Below, piece after piece: positions 47,161 to 58,526 of a DNA stretch of 64,000 bases. Every line of letters begins with the position of its first letter. Position 1 is the first letter of the stretch. The notes below the pieces were generated by a model. That model searched no databases and was not told where the DNA came from. It saw nothing but the letters and a program-made list of their open reading frames with translations. The DNA is from Monarcha castaneiventris obscurior (lineage: Eukaryota > Chordata > Aves > Passeriformes > Monarchidae), in the NCBI GenBank assembly GCA_026261815.1, contig JAMPIT010000583.1:930001-994000 (forward strand). Reading direction: 5' to 3'. Both the position numbers and the translations under genes were made by a program.

Positions 47161-48708
47161 TACAAAATGAATAAATTTCCCCCTTCCCTACCAGATACAG
47201 GCTCTAAATAGAGTTCAGGTTTAAATGAGATGCAGCTTCAAAATGGAACATTTTTTGATAAAATTAGCATCTCTCTCCAGCTATTTGGCACAGAAATCAC
47301 ATATGCCATAAATATAAAAAAAAGTACACTTACACTGCCTGTAACAGCCATACACTGTTTTCTTCCTCTAAAAGGCACTAAGCTTAACGGAGGCATTCAA
47401 ATTCCTGTCTCTACTCTCTTCTCCCTTTCCCTCCTTGTCCAAACCTCCTAATGATAACACAGCAATTACTTGTTCTATCCCCACTTCAATGTACTTCAGA
47501 TTTTGTCAGCATTTCCACTTAAAAGTTGCATTATTCTTTCCTGTCCTATTTTGAGGTTTCTAAGTAGCTTGAAAGTGTCTTCCCAACAGAAATATCTTGG
47601 TGTAAATATGTCAATTTCTGAATGCTCATGATTAAGGAGATAATGTTGCAGTCAACTAGCAGAGCACATCTTGTAATTAACACCAGTTCTTTTAGGGCTG
47701 ATGCATCATTCTTCCAAACTCAATACCTTGGCACCTCTGTGTCCTCTTCATATATTCAAATATAGTTTTATCCCAGCACCATCACAGTGTTTGTTGTACA
47801 GTGTGTGTGAGAAAGTGTTTTGAACAGGGGGCTTCGAACTGCTGTAATTTTTCCAAACGTTGTTATCTCCTCAATAAGCAGAACACACTTGAATTTTGAG
47901 GACATGGTCTGTTTAAGGAAAATTGTTCTTTTGCTAATCATGTATCATTCTACCTTCTCAACAAAGTTACTCTGGTCTCTTCAGAATACTTGTCAAGGCA
48001 CACAAAAAGCTGTAGGTTTACACACGCCTGGAATTGTCAGGACAGTGGCTTAAAACACAAGCATGATACCCCCAGAAGTCATCTTTGTGCCTGATAGCTG
48101 AACAGTTCAAATATTTTCCATTACCAGAAAAAATGAATTTGTATTGATCTTCATCCTCTCTAGAGCATCCTTTGGAAAAATGATATATATGTATAGATGA
48201 GGCACTGTTCACTTCAGTACCATAACGATTGGCTCCAAGTGAAAAACGAGGACAGCAGCTCATTATACAGCACACATGGGGCAGTGCCTTTGTTTCCTTT
48301 ACATGGCTTTTTTTGCCAGAGTAGAGGTTCTTATTTAAAACTTTGTCACTAAAAGCACCTGTATGTACATTACAGCACAAGGAGGCTTTAGCCTGCAACC
48401 AAAAAACACAACCAGCAACCAAAAAGCAGAGGGAAAGAAAGACAGGGAGGTGGAGAGGCAGTGCACAGTCCTTACTCCTCTTGTTGTACATGGCAGAAAT
48501 CACCAGCCATTTTTATGGAACTTGATCAATTATAATTTCTTATTTCTCTAGAATCTTTGTATAACGTGCTTTATAAACATTGATGGAAAAAGCTAAATTG
48601 TCTCAGTAAGGCGATCAGATGGGGTTTTTCAATTAAAAACAACAAAAACAAAACAAACACAAGAAACAACCCACATAAAAGTTCAAGGAAAAAAGTCCAG
48701 TAGTTTCT
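47161..48708. other. Non-coding stretch; one 161-codon minus-strand frame, unrecognised
   Basis: A minus-strand open frame of 161 codons (48018-48503) is long for this base composition but has no domain, repeat or splice context I recognise. I do not call it a gene. Confidence 0.45.
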
Positions 48709-48807
48709 CATAGAATGCCAAAAGGGTTTGGGGTTAAAGGGACTTTTAAGATCATCTTGTTCCACCCCTGCCATGGAATACCTTCCACTATCCCAGGCTG
48801 CTCCAAG
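48709..48807 (-). mobile_element. CR1 3'-tail, left arm of a CR1 palindrome, minus strand
   Basis: CTCATAGAATGCC, TTAAGATCATCTTGTTCCAC and then CCCAGGCTGCTCCAAG are the reverse complement of a CR1 3' end, cut off after the CTCCAAG block. The adjoining right arm is the same part of CR1 in the opposite direction. Confidence 0.85.
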
Positions 48808-48946
48808 TGGAAGTGTCCAAGGCCAGGCTGGATGGGGCTTGGAGCACCCTGGGATAGTGGAAGTTGTCCCTGCCCATGGCAGGGGTAGAACAAGAAGATC
48901 ATAAAGTTCCCTGCCCACCCAAGGCATTGTATGGTTCTCTGATTCT
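48808..48946 (+). mobile_element. CR1 3'-tail, right arm of a CR1 palindrome, plus strand
   Basis: GGAAGTGTCCAAGGCCAGGC, GATGGGGCTTGGAGC and then the AAGTTCCCTGCCCACCC end with TCTGATTCTC are a sense CR1 3' end. It starts where the left arm stops, so the two copies meet head to head. Confidence 0.85.
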
Positions 48947-50975
48947 CTCCATGGCAGAAAATTCAGAGGCTGAGCACAGTTTCCTCATCTGACTGAATTG
49001 TGGAGGATCTTACTACCTGAAAGTTTAAAGTCCAGTAATTAATTATCTTTATGAGAGAAAGAAATCTTCTGGAGAAATTCAAGAGGTACAAGACAGCAGG
49101 AAAAAAATATTTTTTTTGTGAGTCACAAGACCCCTATTTCTTTTCCAAATTTTATGCATCCAAATGGAGACAGTGTCACAAATCATCTCTTATGGAAAGG
49201 GTTCTGTTTCTGTATTCCAGCCCTAAAAACTACAACAGAGGAGCATCAAAAACAGGTGATATTAAATTACCTTACAGTGACTCTGCTCTAAAGAATTTGC
49301 AAAAGGCAGATTCACCGAGAAAATATGGAGTAGGGAAAAATCTAAACACTTCTGACCAATTATCCATGCAACAGGATATACCCTGAAGCTCTCTGTGCTG
49401 GCTTCACTTCCATAACTAAGGACAGGAGTTTTGATTGGTTTGAATAAAGGAGGGAATAGAGGTTTCCTATCAATATTTTCCCTTCTGGGCTTTTTTAAGG
49501 AAAAAAAAAAAAAAAAAGACTTACTTTACTACAGCTAAGTCCTCTGTTTTGCATCCAGTAAAATGTTCTCTACTCTGGATCAGAAAGGAAGCTGCATCAA
49601 ATAAAATGATTCCTGTTTGCTTTGTGCAGGAAGATGTTTCTCAGGTTTGTAGATAACCAGAAAATTCCTCAGAGGTCCAATCCTACAAACACAGCATCAC
49701 TAATTTCAGAAGCAGCTGAACACTTGAAGACATCACTGGTACCGTTAGAAGTTTGGTACTTTCATCTTTGGTAAACCTGACAAACCCATTTGTGTTTAAT
49801 GCCAGCAGAGACCCAATAACAATAGCAAGAGAGAGGCCCCACTGGGCTTTCACTGTGCAGCAACCCCAGAAGGCTCAAAACAAAGCAGAGGAATTTATGA
49901 GGAGCCTCTGCAGGGTTAAGAAGGTGAAAGAAGTTCTGTGCAGAGAGGTCCCAGACTAAAAGCTACGAACTGTAGCTGTGCAGAGGTATTTGCATTGCAG
50001 TGCTTGGGTTTCTTCTCAATCACGAGCACCAAAGTGAGAGTGGGGCTCTGATCACCTCCCTGCATTTCACCAGTCAGGAGCCTCTGCCAGTGTGTGATGA
50101 AGCAGAACTGCACGATGTGACAAAATATGATGTGACAGAGAAATTTTAAAGGAGAACCCACTAATTTGAACCAGTAATTGCTACGATTCAAACGGCCCCA
50201 TTACTTATATACTAAATTTTCCAAGCTGGATTTGTGGCATATTTTTAACTGGATTAAGTGTCAGCCTCAACGGAGCAATTAGCATTTTTAAAAAATATTT
50301 CTCATCAACAGAGTACTATTTATCACCTGGCAGGTAATAATTTCTTATTCCTACCTTTAGCACTGTGGAATATTTTCTCTCAAATAATATATTCAATCAA
50401 AAGAACACAACATTTTATGCTAATGTAATCTTTGTACAGCTTTAGCTAAAATCTCAAGTGCTGATAATTACAAAAAAGTCTGTGATGGGATTCCAGAAAC
50501 TGGCATTTTATTTATTTTTATGGGGACGAAGATTCAGCACATTCTTGAACAATGTTCAGTAGTACAAACTTATCTTTGCATGTCTTGTATTTCTAGCTGA
50601 GATACTGGAAATAGCTCTGGAAAAGAGCCGACAACACAGTGCAAAGCTTCTGGAGAGCTGTGCCATCTACATACAAACACCACACATCCCTTTGGAAAGG
50701 TGACCCAAACATTTCCATCTGTTAGTTTAAAAAAAAAAAAAAAAAAAAAAAAAGGCCAGGTTCTATATAAATTAGCACTCTGGTACCACACGACAATATT
50801 CTAGGATGACAAAAGTTTCTCAGTAAAAATTAATATAAATTATTGGATGGTCTGCTGGGCATGGCCACAATGCTTCCATAACTGGAGGTTTTGAGTGGAG
50901 ACATCATCTTCAGAATGAACAGGGGGAAAAGTAATTATTGGAAGATTAATGTATGTGTTTAACAGATTATTTATT
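48947..50975. other. Non-coding stretch with poly(A) tracts
   Basis: A17 at 49501-49517 and A25 at 50729-50753. The longest open frame is 111 codons (49051-49386), unrecognised. Confidence 0.5.
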
Positions 50976-51227
50976 AGAATCACAGAATGATTTGTGTTGG
51001 AAGGGTCCTTAAAGCCCATCCAGTGCCACCCCTGCCATGGCAGGGACACCTTCCACTGTCCCAGGCTGCTCCAAGCCCCAGTGTCCAACCTGGCCTTGGG
51101 CACTGCCAGGGATCCAGGGGCAGCCACAGCTTCTCTGGGCACCCTGTGCCAGGGCCTGCCCACCCTCCCAGGGAACAATTCCTGCCCAATATCCCATCCA
51201 GCCCTGCCCTCTGGCACTGGGAGCCAT
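50976..51227 (-). mobile_element. CR1 3' fragment (GC-rich subfamily), minus strand
   Basis: Starts AGAATCACAGAATG and is near-identical to the 18326 copy, but is truncated at GGCACTGGGAGCCAT. Open frames here repeat those of the sister copies. Confidence 0.95.
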
Positions 51228-51501
51228 TTCCCCTAATTGTCATTGTGCACATTTACATTTCAGTGCTTGACCTTAAGCACCAAGCCTTGCTCCAGGCTTC
51301 CAGGTATCAGCCTTATATAGGAGAGAAACTGCCCATTTCTCCTTGCTTATTTACTGCTTCAGATGTTTTTTCTCACAACTAAATGGTTTTCTTCCTAGAG
51401 ATTTCATAAAGGATTCATCCGGGGCTCAAGCTCCTGCACAATTTACTGCCAGTACCATTTGACTGAGAATAGTAAAAAGATTAAATTTTTTTTATTTTTA
51501 G
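51228..51501. other. Short unannotated interval
   Basis: No feature recognised between the CR1 fragment and the LTR. It ends in a T-rich run. Confidence 0.5.
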
Positions 51502-51506
51502 GTGTG

Positions 51507-52253
51507 TGTTATAAATGAATAATTCGTGCTCGAATATAAAATACCAAACTATGTGTTAAAGTTAAAATGTAACCAATATAAAATGTAAATAAAAGACTGG
51601 TCCCGGGGAAAATGGTAACCTTCACTAGGGGAACCGAGTTGTAAAACTGGTTTTGGGAGAATTGCAGTCCTGCAGGAGGGTTAATTTACATCTGAAAAAG
51701 CTGGACTACAGGAACAAAGATCCATCAAGAGAGAAATTAAGGCATCTCCTGACATTTACATTTTCAAGGAGAACTTCTCAGAAGGCTGATCAAGATCTAT
51801 GGAAAATTTCTCCCTGAGTTTGGCTGATTAACAACCTGTGAAAACTCCCCTCCCAGGAGCAAGGTGCTAACGACTGGATCTGGAACCAAGATACGGAACA
51901 TCACGACCCATCAGATAACATCCTACGGTGATTGGGACACTCATCAGAAGCAGGATGTGTTTTGTTTCTCCCAGCACCGTGAATAACATGCTTTATGTAT
52001 AGGCTGATGGACAGAAATGAGATCATAGATCCGGACTCCAGGGGAAAAACTGTATAAAAATCGGCTGCTGGGACCAGTAGTTGTGAACAGAGGGAGGTCT
52101 GATGCGATAGAGGTCAGACCTGTGTTCACCCAGTGCCAACCCCGGGCTTGGCACAGTTTCCTTTTTCGATCGTGGCTTTGCGTGTTTGTATTCTCGGACA
52201 CGTAATAAATTTTATATCTGTTTTATTTTAATTGGCATACTTTTTTTATATCA
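51507..52253 (+). mobile_element. Solo LTR of an avian endogenous retrovirus, copy 2, plus strand
   Basis: Begins TGTTATAAATGAATAATT and ends TTATATCA, 747 bp, with a perfect 5-bp target duplication GTGTG (51502-51506 and 52254-52258). TATAAAAA is at 52053-52060 and AATAAA at 52204-52209. A 5-bp duplication fits ERVL-like integration. The matching flanks show that this LTR is complete by itself and is not one end of a provirus joined to copy 1. Confidence 0.95.
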
Positions 52254-52258
52254 GTGTG

Positions 52259-52980
52259 TAATTAGCTTGGTCCATTTTTAAAGCTAACAAAATACTGGCA
52301 ATCCTCAACATTACTTCGCAGTCTCAGCTCTATTTTGCAGAAAACTGCACATTATCTTCCCATTATTTGGGTGATGTACCAACGTTAGCATGTATTAAAG
52401 AGTTCCATGCAGTACATGATCATTTCTAATCTCTCACATCTTCAGGTTTCTCATAGTCAATACCCGTAACATTTGTCTCGATATTAATTACACAAATTTC
52501 AGGCAGGATTAAGCAGCACATAAAAATAAAAATAAATAAACACATAAAATCAGAAGAACCAGAAGGAAGAGGTTTCTTACACTCTTTTAGCTGCTTAGAA
52601 GTAAATCATAAAATGCCAAGCTAGAAAAATTGGCTCAGATAAGTATGATTTTTCCTGAATTAATTCCCTAAGCTTTTATCCTTGCTGAGCACTTTCAAGT
52701 CAGTCCTAAATGCTGTGCTCACCTTAATATCAAACAGTTGTGCTACAACATGTGCAAAATATGGGATGTACAAGCTGTTTTCAAAGTGAAAGATTTTGTC
52801 TCTCTTTGTTTAAATCAGGAAAATATGGAATTTCTTTGGCATCAGAAGGAACAGCAAAGCCATTAGGATAATTTTTAGGTATTTCTCTTCCATTTTGCTG
52901 AGGGCTTCCACTGGTGTTATCTTCTGTTATGCTCATTATACACTGCACATCTTGGTATCTTAAATCTTGCAGCTATTTAA
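52259..52980. other. Non-coding stretch, no feature recognised
   Basis: AT-rich, no open frame or repeat recognised. Confidence 0.5.
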
Positions 52981-53042
52981 TTTCATAAATTCAAATTTTA
53001 ACAATAACATATTTCATAAATTCAAATTTTAACAATAACATA
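52981..53042 (+). repeat. Perfect 31-bp tandem duplication (2 copies)
   Basis: Positions 52981-53011 (starting TTTCATAAATTCAAATTTTA) are repeated exactly at 53012-53042. The sequence is unrelated to the duplication at 8371. Confidence 0.95.
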
Positions 53043-53889
53043 TTTATGTCTGTTAGCAATTACACTGTCATAATTATATCATCATATTTTCAAGTGTTCA
53101 AGGCTTTAAAAATTTTAAACAAGCTGTCATTTCAGATTCCACAGGGCTTTCATTCTTTTTCTGTGACCTATGAGAAATCCTGTTAATACTTAGCTGTACA
53201 CTATATATGGAAATAAAGAGAGTATATAATTTAGATAATGTATCCTTAATTCTGGATCCAATGCCCAGAATGTATGAAAGGAAGAGTTTAAGGAAATGTT
53301 TAAAAACTAAAGTTGTGTAAAACTGAAGTTTTAAGCCTGAAAATAAGTTTTTATGAACCTTTTATTCAGCATGGCAATGAAAAAATAATATATACAGAAT
53401 AAAAAAATATGTTCATGTATATATTATAATAAATAGCTACCGATATTCATGACACAACCAAGACACAAATTCCACAGATTTTGTATTCAGCTAGAATTTT
53501 GGCCACACACCTCAAGCTTAAAAGTTCCATTTGCTCCCCTCCCAGACAAATGTCAACATCTTGGAACCCCCTCCCATAGCTGAGTTTAACTGTGCTCTTG
53601 TTCCCAAACAGGAGGAATTTCCACCGAGGCAGATCACTCAGGCCATGTGGAATGTTGTCAGGCAGCCCTTGATTGTGGCCTTAGTAGATAAGACATGATT
53701 CTATCAGCACTGACAGATGTTCTTTCCTCTCAGGAAATGGCCACCAAGGATGAAAGTTGCTACCCGCATATCAAGAAGATGAATTTGCATTTGAAGTTCT
53801 CTCTCTATTCCCCAGGATCCCCATCACTGAGGAGCACTTTTTGCATTGTGAGCAGCCCAGAAGGAGCACAGGTTTGTAGGGTTATTATT
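53043..53889. other. Non-coding stretch leading into minisatellite
   Basis: A plus-strand open frame starts at 53695 and runs into the minisatellite (209 codons in all). Its first 60 codons show no recognisable similarity. Confidence 0.45.
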
Positions 53890-54322
53890 CCCCTCCCAGC
53901 AGGAACAGGGGTTTGCAGGGATGTTCATCCTCCAGCAGGAACAGGGGTTTGCAGGGATGTTCATCCCTCCAGCAGGAACAGGGGTTTGCAGGGATGTTCA
54001 GGGATGTTCATCCCCCAGCAGGAACAGGGGTTTGCAGGGATGTTCATCCCCCAGCAGGAACAGGGGTTTGCAGGGATGTTCATCCCTCCAGCAGGAACAG
54101 GGGTTTGCAGGGATGTTCATCCCTCCAGCAGGAACAGGGGTTTGCAGGGATGTTCAGGGATGTTCATCCCTCCCCAGCAGGAACAGGGGTTTGCAGGGAT
54201 GTTCATCCCCCAGCAGGAACAGGGGTTTGCAGGGATGTTCATCCCTCCAGCAGGAACAGGGGTTTGCAGGGATGTTCAGGGATGTTCATCCCTCCCCAGC
54301 AGGAACAGGGGTTTGCAGGGAT
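53890..54322 (+). repeat. Minisatellite, ~36-bp unit, 11 copies, with 10-bp insert variants
   Basis: The core AGCAGGAACAGGGGTTTGCA followed by GGGATGTTCATCC is repeated 11 times. Copies 3, 7 and 10 carry an internal duplication of GGGATGTTCA. The junction before the next AGCAGG varies (TCCCCC, TCCCTCC, TCCCTCCCC), and copies 7-9 followed by copy 10 show a three-unit order. Stops are absent in all three forward frames over most of the array, giving frames of 148-209 codons that are not supported as genes. Confidence 0.95.
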
Positions 54323-54707
54323 AGTTCCCTGCCTGCGAGGACCACGGGTGCAGCACTGATGTCAGGATGGTGCTACTGCCTCCCAAACATCTGCCTCACC
54401 TCCTCCTGCTGTGGAAGCTGAGAGGATCATTTTGCCAGGCAAATCCATCTGGACAGAAGTGTATTTGAGAGGAAGTACCTGTCAAAAACCTGACTTCGGT
54501 GTGTGCCTTGAAACTTGAAAGTGATTCTTGTTTATGTATCTTATACACAAAATTATCCAGAAACTAACTATGAAGGAATACTTTCATCAATAGCATAAAA
54601 AAAAAAAAAAAAAAAAGACTAATATTAAGAATAACAACAGTATTAAAATTAAAATCCTCTCCAATGCATGTATAGAGAATGAAGGGATGGGCATCATCTT
54701 AAACTGT
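54323..54707. other. Non-coding stretch with A20 tract
   Basis: Poly(A) run at 54597-54616. Nothing else recognised. Confidence 0.5.
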
Positions 54708-54928
54708 ACCAGGGGAGGCTCAGGGTGGACATCAGCAGGAATTTCTGCATGGAAAGGGTGCTCAGGCCTTGGCAGGGGCTGCCCAGGGAGGTTTGGAGCC
54801 CCCATCCCTGGAGGTGTCCAAGGAAGGGCTGGAGGTGGCACTCAGAGCTCTGGGCTGGGGACAAGGTGGGCACAGCTCAGACTCGATCTCAGAAGTGTTT
54901 CCCAACCTCAGTGATTCTGGGATTCTAT
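54708..54928 (+). mobile_element. CR1 3' fragment of the second subfamily, plus strand
   Basis: From CCAGGGGAGGCTCAGGGTGG through CTGGAGGTGTCCAAGGAAGG to AGTGATTCTGGGATTCTATA. It is the sense counterpart of the copy at 46761, with a deletion of about 10 bp after GACAAGGTGGGCA. The two form inverted repeats about 8 kb apart. Confidence 0.92.
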
Positions 54929-57900
54929 AAATAGATTTGTAGTGCAAGTCAAATACACATCTAACTTAGTATGATAATTCATCTACCCTTAAATGGAACA
55001 GCAGTTCAGAAAAATAATGTGCATTTCCTTTGAGGTTAAAGATGTCCTAGGGAAAAATAACACGGCAAAGTCATAAAACAAAACAAGGGGGAGGAATACT
55101 TGTACTACACAAAGTAGCACATTTTCAATCCATCTCGATTGATGGTTCAAAACAAGGGATTGAAAGCAAAAGATATTAAATTTCAGCACACAACAATGGC
55201 CAAATTTCTCTTCCACAGGGCATATTCAGACTTGCAAATAAACACAAATAGTCATTAAAAGTTTGTATTTAACATACTGCACTTAGTAACTTAGAATTGA
55301 GCAAAATCCCTGAATACAAAAAGCAATTAAACGTAAAGAAAATACAACAATGCTGTAGTCCTTTTCTCTTCAATAATATATGATTTTTGGTATGATTTTG
55401 TGAGGCAGTTACAGCTGTATCCCCTTTGTGACTCTCAGAATTATTAATATGACGTGCTGTTCTTGAAAGCATTTGGTAAATGTGCCAACATGCAAATTAA
55501 ATACACTACAGACCATGGCAATAACATATTGAATCTCCTTTTCTAACAACAAATTTTATCTGAAAAGTAAGTACATTCCCATGGACACATATTAATGTAA
55601 ATAATCCATGAAGGAATACAGGGGGTGATCTTTGCCAACAAGCAATCAAAAGGTGCTTATGTAATCTCAGTGGAGGTCAAGGGGTTTTTCAGGACTTCGG
55701 TATTTTTAAACCAGTCTCTGGAAAAATACATCGAAAAAGCAGGTCCCTTAAAACAAAATATTTTGCCTTCTAACCATAAAAAGCACGGAAACATTAAATC
55801 TTGGATTAGAGAGCAATTTTTTTTTTTTAAGTGCTGAAAGTAATCTCTGTAGGTGCTCTTTAACAGCACTATAAGCATCACTGATAATGCTTTTGGAAAC
55901 ACAGAAAGAACGTGACAGACATTTGGGATAAAAAGTTACTCCAGTGTCTATTTTTAGTTCCACGAACTTATATGTTGATAGCTATTCTTTTAGAAAATAT
56001 CTTTTCTATCAGCTATAAGGAAGAATCAGTCCACTCTAACTACTCTTTAAAGTGCAGCTCCAAACTTTCTGTAATCGTTTTCTGAATTGGTACAATTTTA
56101 TGATGGAAATATTCTGAAGCTCTTAAAAAAAAAAAATCGAAAACATGATTTTCTATTTTCAGCACTCCTGAATAATCTCCCAATGGAATAGTTGGATAAA
56201 TAAAGAGAAAAAAATAATATAACCTTTCCACTGTTCCCACTGAAGCAGCCTATTCAGTGATCAAACATAACTTCGTTACACACTGCAGAAACTTAACAAC
56301 TTGTAAGTAATGAAAAATCCATATTTTCCAGTTACCAACATTTAAGAAGCATCTGCCTCCTAAACACCTTGATATCAGGGAAAAAAAAATTTTTTTGATA
56401 CTGCAATAAAGTCAGACAGCATGTCTGTAATGAGGCAGAAATACCCACTCCATGGGGGCACCCATGGCACTCAAGAGGCTGAGGAAGACTCAAAGACAAA
56501 GCTGTAGGTTTAAAGGAAAAAAAGGACTATTCCCTAAAACTATGAGGATCAGAAAGATCAGTTTAGAGATACGAGGGCCTTTTGGCACAGACATGTTAAA
56601 AACTTGACTATTGGTAGCGCCACATTAGCAGCAGCACTGTAATCCCACTAATAAATCAGTCCAGGGGTGTAGCAACAAAAGTAGTATTTTGAGGAAGAAA
56701 TTACTCCTGCTTTTCCAAGCAGTTGCAAAGACTTTTTCCTGTAAAAATGCTAAAGAAAAAAAATCTGAATACCATATTCCAGAAAATATGAATATTGTGA
56801 CTATCTCTGAATATAATCGATCCATTGACTGTTTTACTTCTTTATATCCTTGTCCAGTTCCCAAAAAGTCATTTCTCAACCCTTCAATAGAAAAAAGCTG
56901 ATATTTTTAAACAGAAAAAAAAAAATCTTTAAATTTTTTGTAGAACTATTACAAGAGGACTAATCATGACTAAAAAATATTTTAGATATTTAAACTCTTC
57001 TACATTCTTTGACTTGAAGAGAAAGAACAGAATAAGAACTTAATTATCTATGTGAATTTATACTAGAAATAAAATGTTGCATCTCCTGAATACGCATGGA
57101 AGTACGAAGAATAGAGTTGGAAATGATGAGACTGCTAATGAAAATTTCACTGAAAATGTGGATACAAATATATGTCATTATATAAGCTTTCCAGTATCCC
57201 TATGGCTTAGTAAATTGCATTATTGTGATTTTTAACTAGAAAATTATTGACAAATCTGTTTATTTAATCCAAATTTTAACTAAATCTGTGACAGTAGGGA
57301 ATGCAAAAAGAAATACCAACTCTTGCTTTCTTTTTCTAATTATTTACTGAAATCACCCACCACATCTCAGGCCTGGAGTGCTGTAAACAAACACTGATCT
57401 GATTCCTGTTCAAGCCACTGGAGATCTTTTATAGACAATTGATCACTGTATTAATCAAAAGCCCCTCTACATTTATTCCTATTCCTCTTCTGCTTTTCAC
57501 TACTCCTTTCCTCCAAAGTCCCCTAAAATTCAGGGAATCTACTTAAATACCCTTTTTCCTTCAGAACATGATTTAGGAAAAACACATTTGGTATTCCTGA
57601 ATTCTCAACATGTAATGGAAAGAATTTTAAAATGCCACTGAAGACTCCAAAAATGTATCTACACATATTTTCATTTTGCATATCAATCCATAATGTCATT
57701 CTAAACATAATTTGAAATTTTTTTCCTGCTTCTTTTTCAAGCTATAGAAATAAAACAGAAGCTTTGCTTTTCAAGCACAACCGAGCCAATTAAGAGATCC
57801 AAATTACTGGATAATTGATTGCATTTTGACCTTTGAGAACTAATTTAGGGAGTAAAATGGCAGATCATTAACTGTTCAAGAAAATAAATTCTGTCTGAAA

Positions 57901-58090
57901 GTCATATTAATCCTTCGTGCAAAATAAGAATTTAAATGTCCATGCAGTTTACTTAACACTTTTGTGCACTTTTCATCTTTTTTACATTAAAAAATCTAAA
58001 GTATATTTTTTTTTAACTTACACATATTTTAATCTTAAGTTTATTCTCTATGCCGTTCAGGGGTATCCACCATAACAAAGAAAATTTAAT
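54929..58090. other. Non-coding stretch, no feature recognised
   Basis: AT-rich. Open frames are under 100 codons and no repeat was recognised. Confidence 0.5.
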
Positions 58091-58526
58091 AGAAACCCAG
58101 AATGGTTTGGGTAGGGAGGGACCTTAAAGCCCATCCAGTGCCACCCCTGCCATGGGCAGGGACACCTCCCACTGTCCTAGACTGCTCCAAGCCCCAATGT
58201 CCAACCTGGCCTTGGGCACTGCCAGGGATCCAGGGGCAGCCACAGCTTCTCTGGGCACCCTGTGCCAGGGCCTGCCCACCCTCCCAGGGAACAATTCCTG
58301 CCCAAGATCCCATCCAGCCCTGCCCTCTGGCACTGGGAAGCCATTCCCTGGCTCCTGGCCCTCCAGCCCTTGGCAATTGTCTCTCTCCATCTTTCCTGCA
58401 GCTCCTTCAGGCCCTGCAAGGCCACACTGAGGTCACCCCAGAGCTTCTCCTGCCCAGGCTGAACAATGCCAGCTCTCGCAGCCTTTCCTGCCAGCAGAGC
58501 TGCTCCATCCCTCTGCTCATGCTGGT
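58091..58526 (-). mobile_element. CR1 3' fragment (GC-rich subfamily), minus strand
   Basis: Near-identical to 18326-18767 and truncated within a few bases of the same internal point (CTCATGCTGGT). The 180-codon plus-strand frame starting at 58102 and the antisense frames are shadows of this repeat. Confidence 0.95.

Noticed and set aside
41818..52253. A full-length provirus with LTRs at 41818 and 51507
   Set aside because: The right LTR has its own perfect GTGTG duplication on both sides, the two differ by a 22-bp block, and the interval holds CR1 fragments and AT-rich DNA with no gag, pol or env-like frames or primer-binding site. They are two solo LTRs.
53695..54421. Overlapping plus-strand frames of 148-209 codons
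   Set aside because: They read the same 36-bp minisatellite in three frames, as expected of a stop-free repeat.
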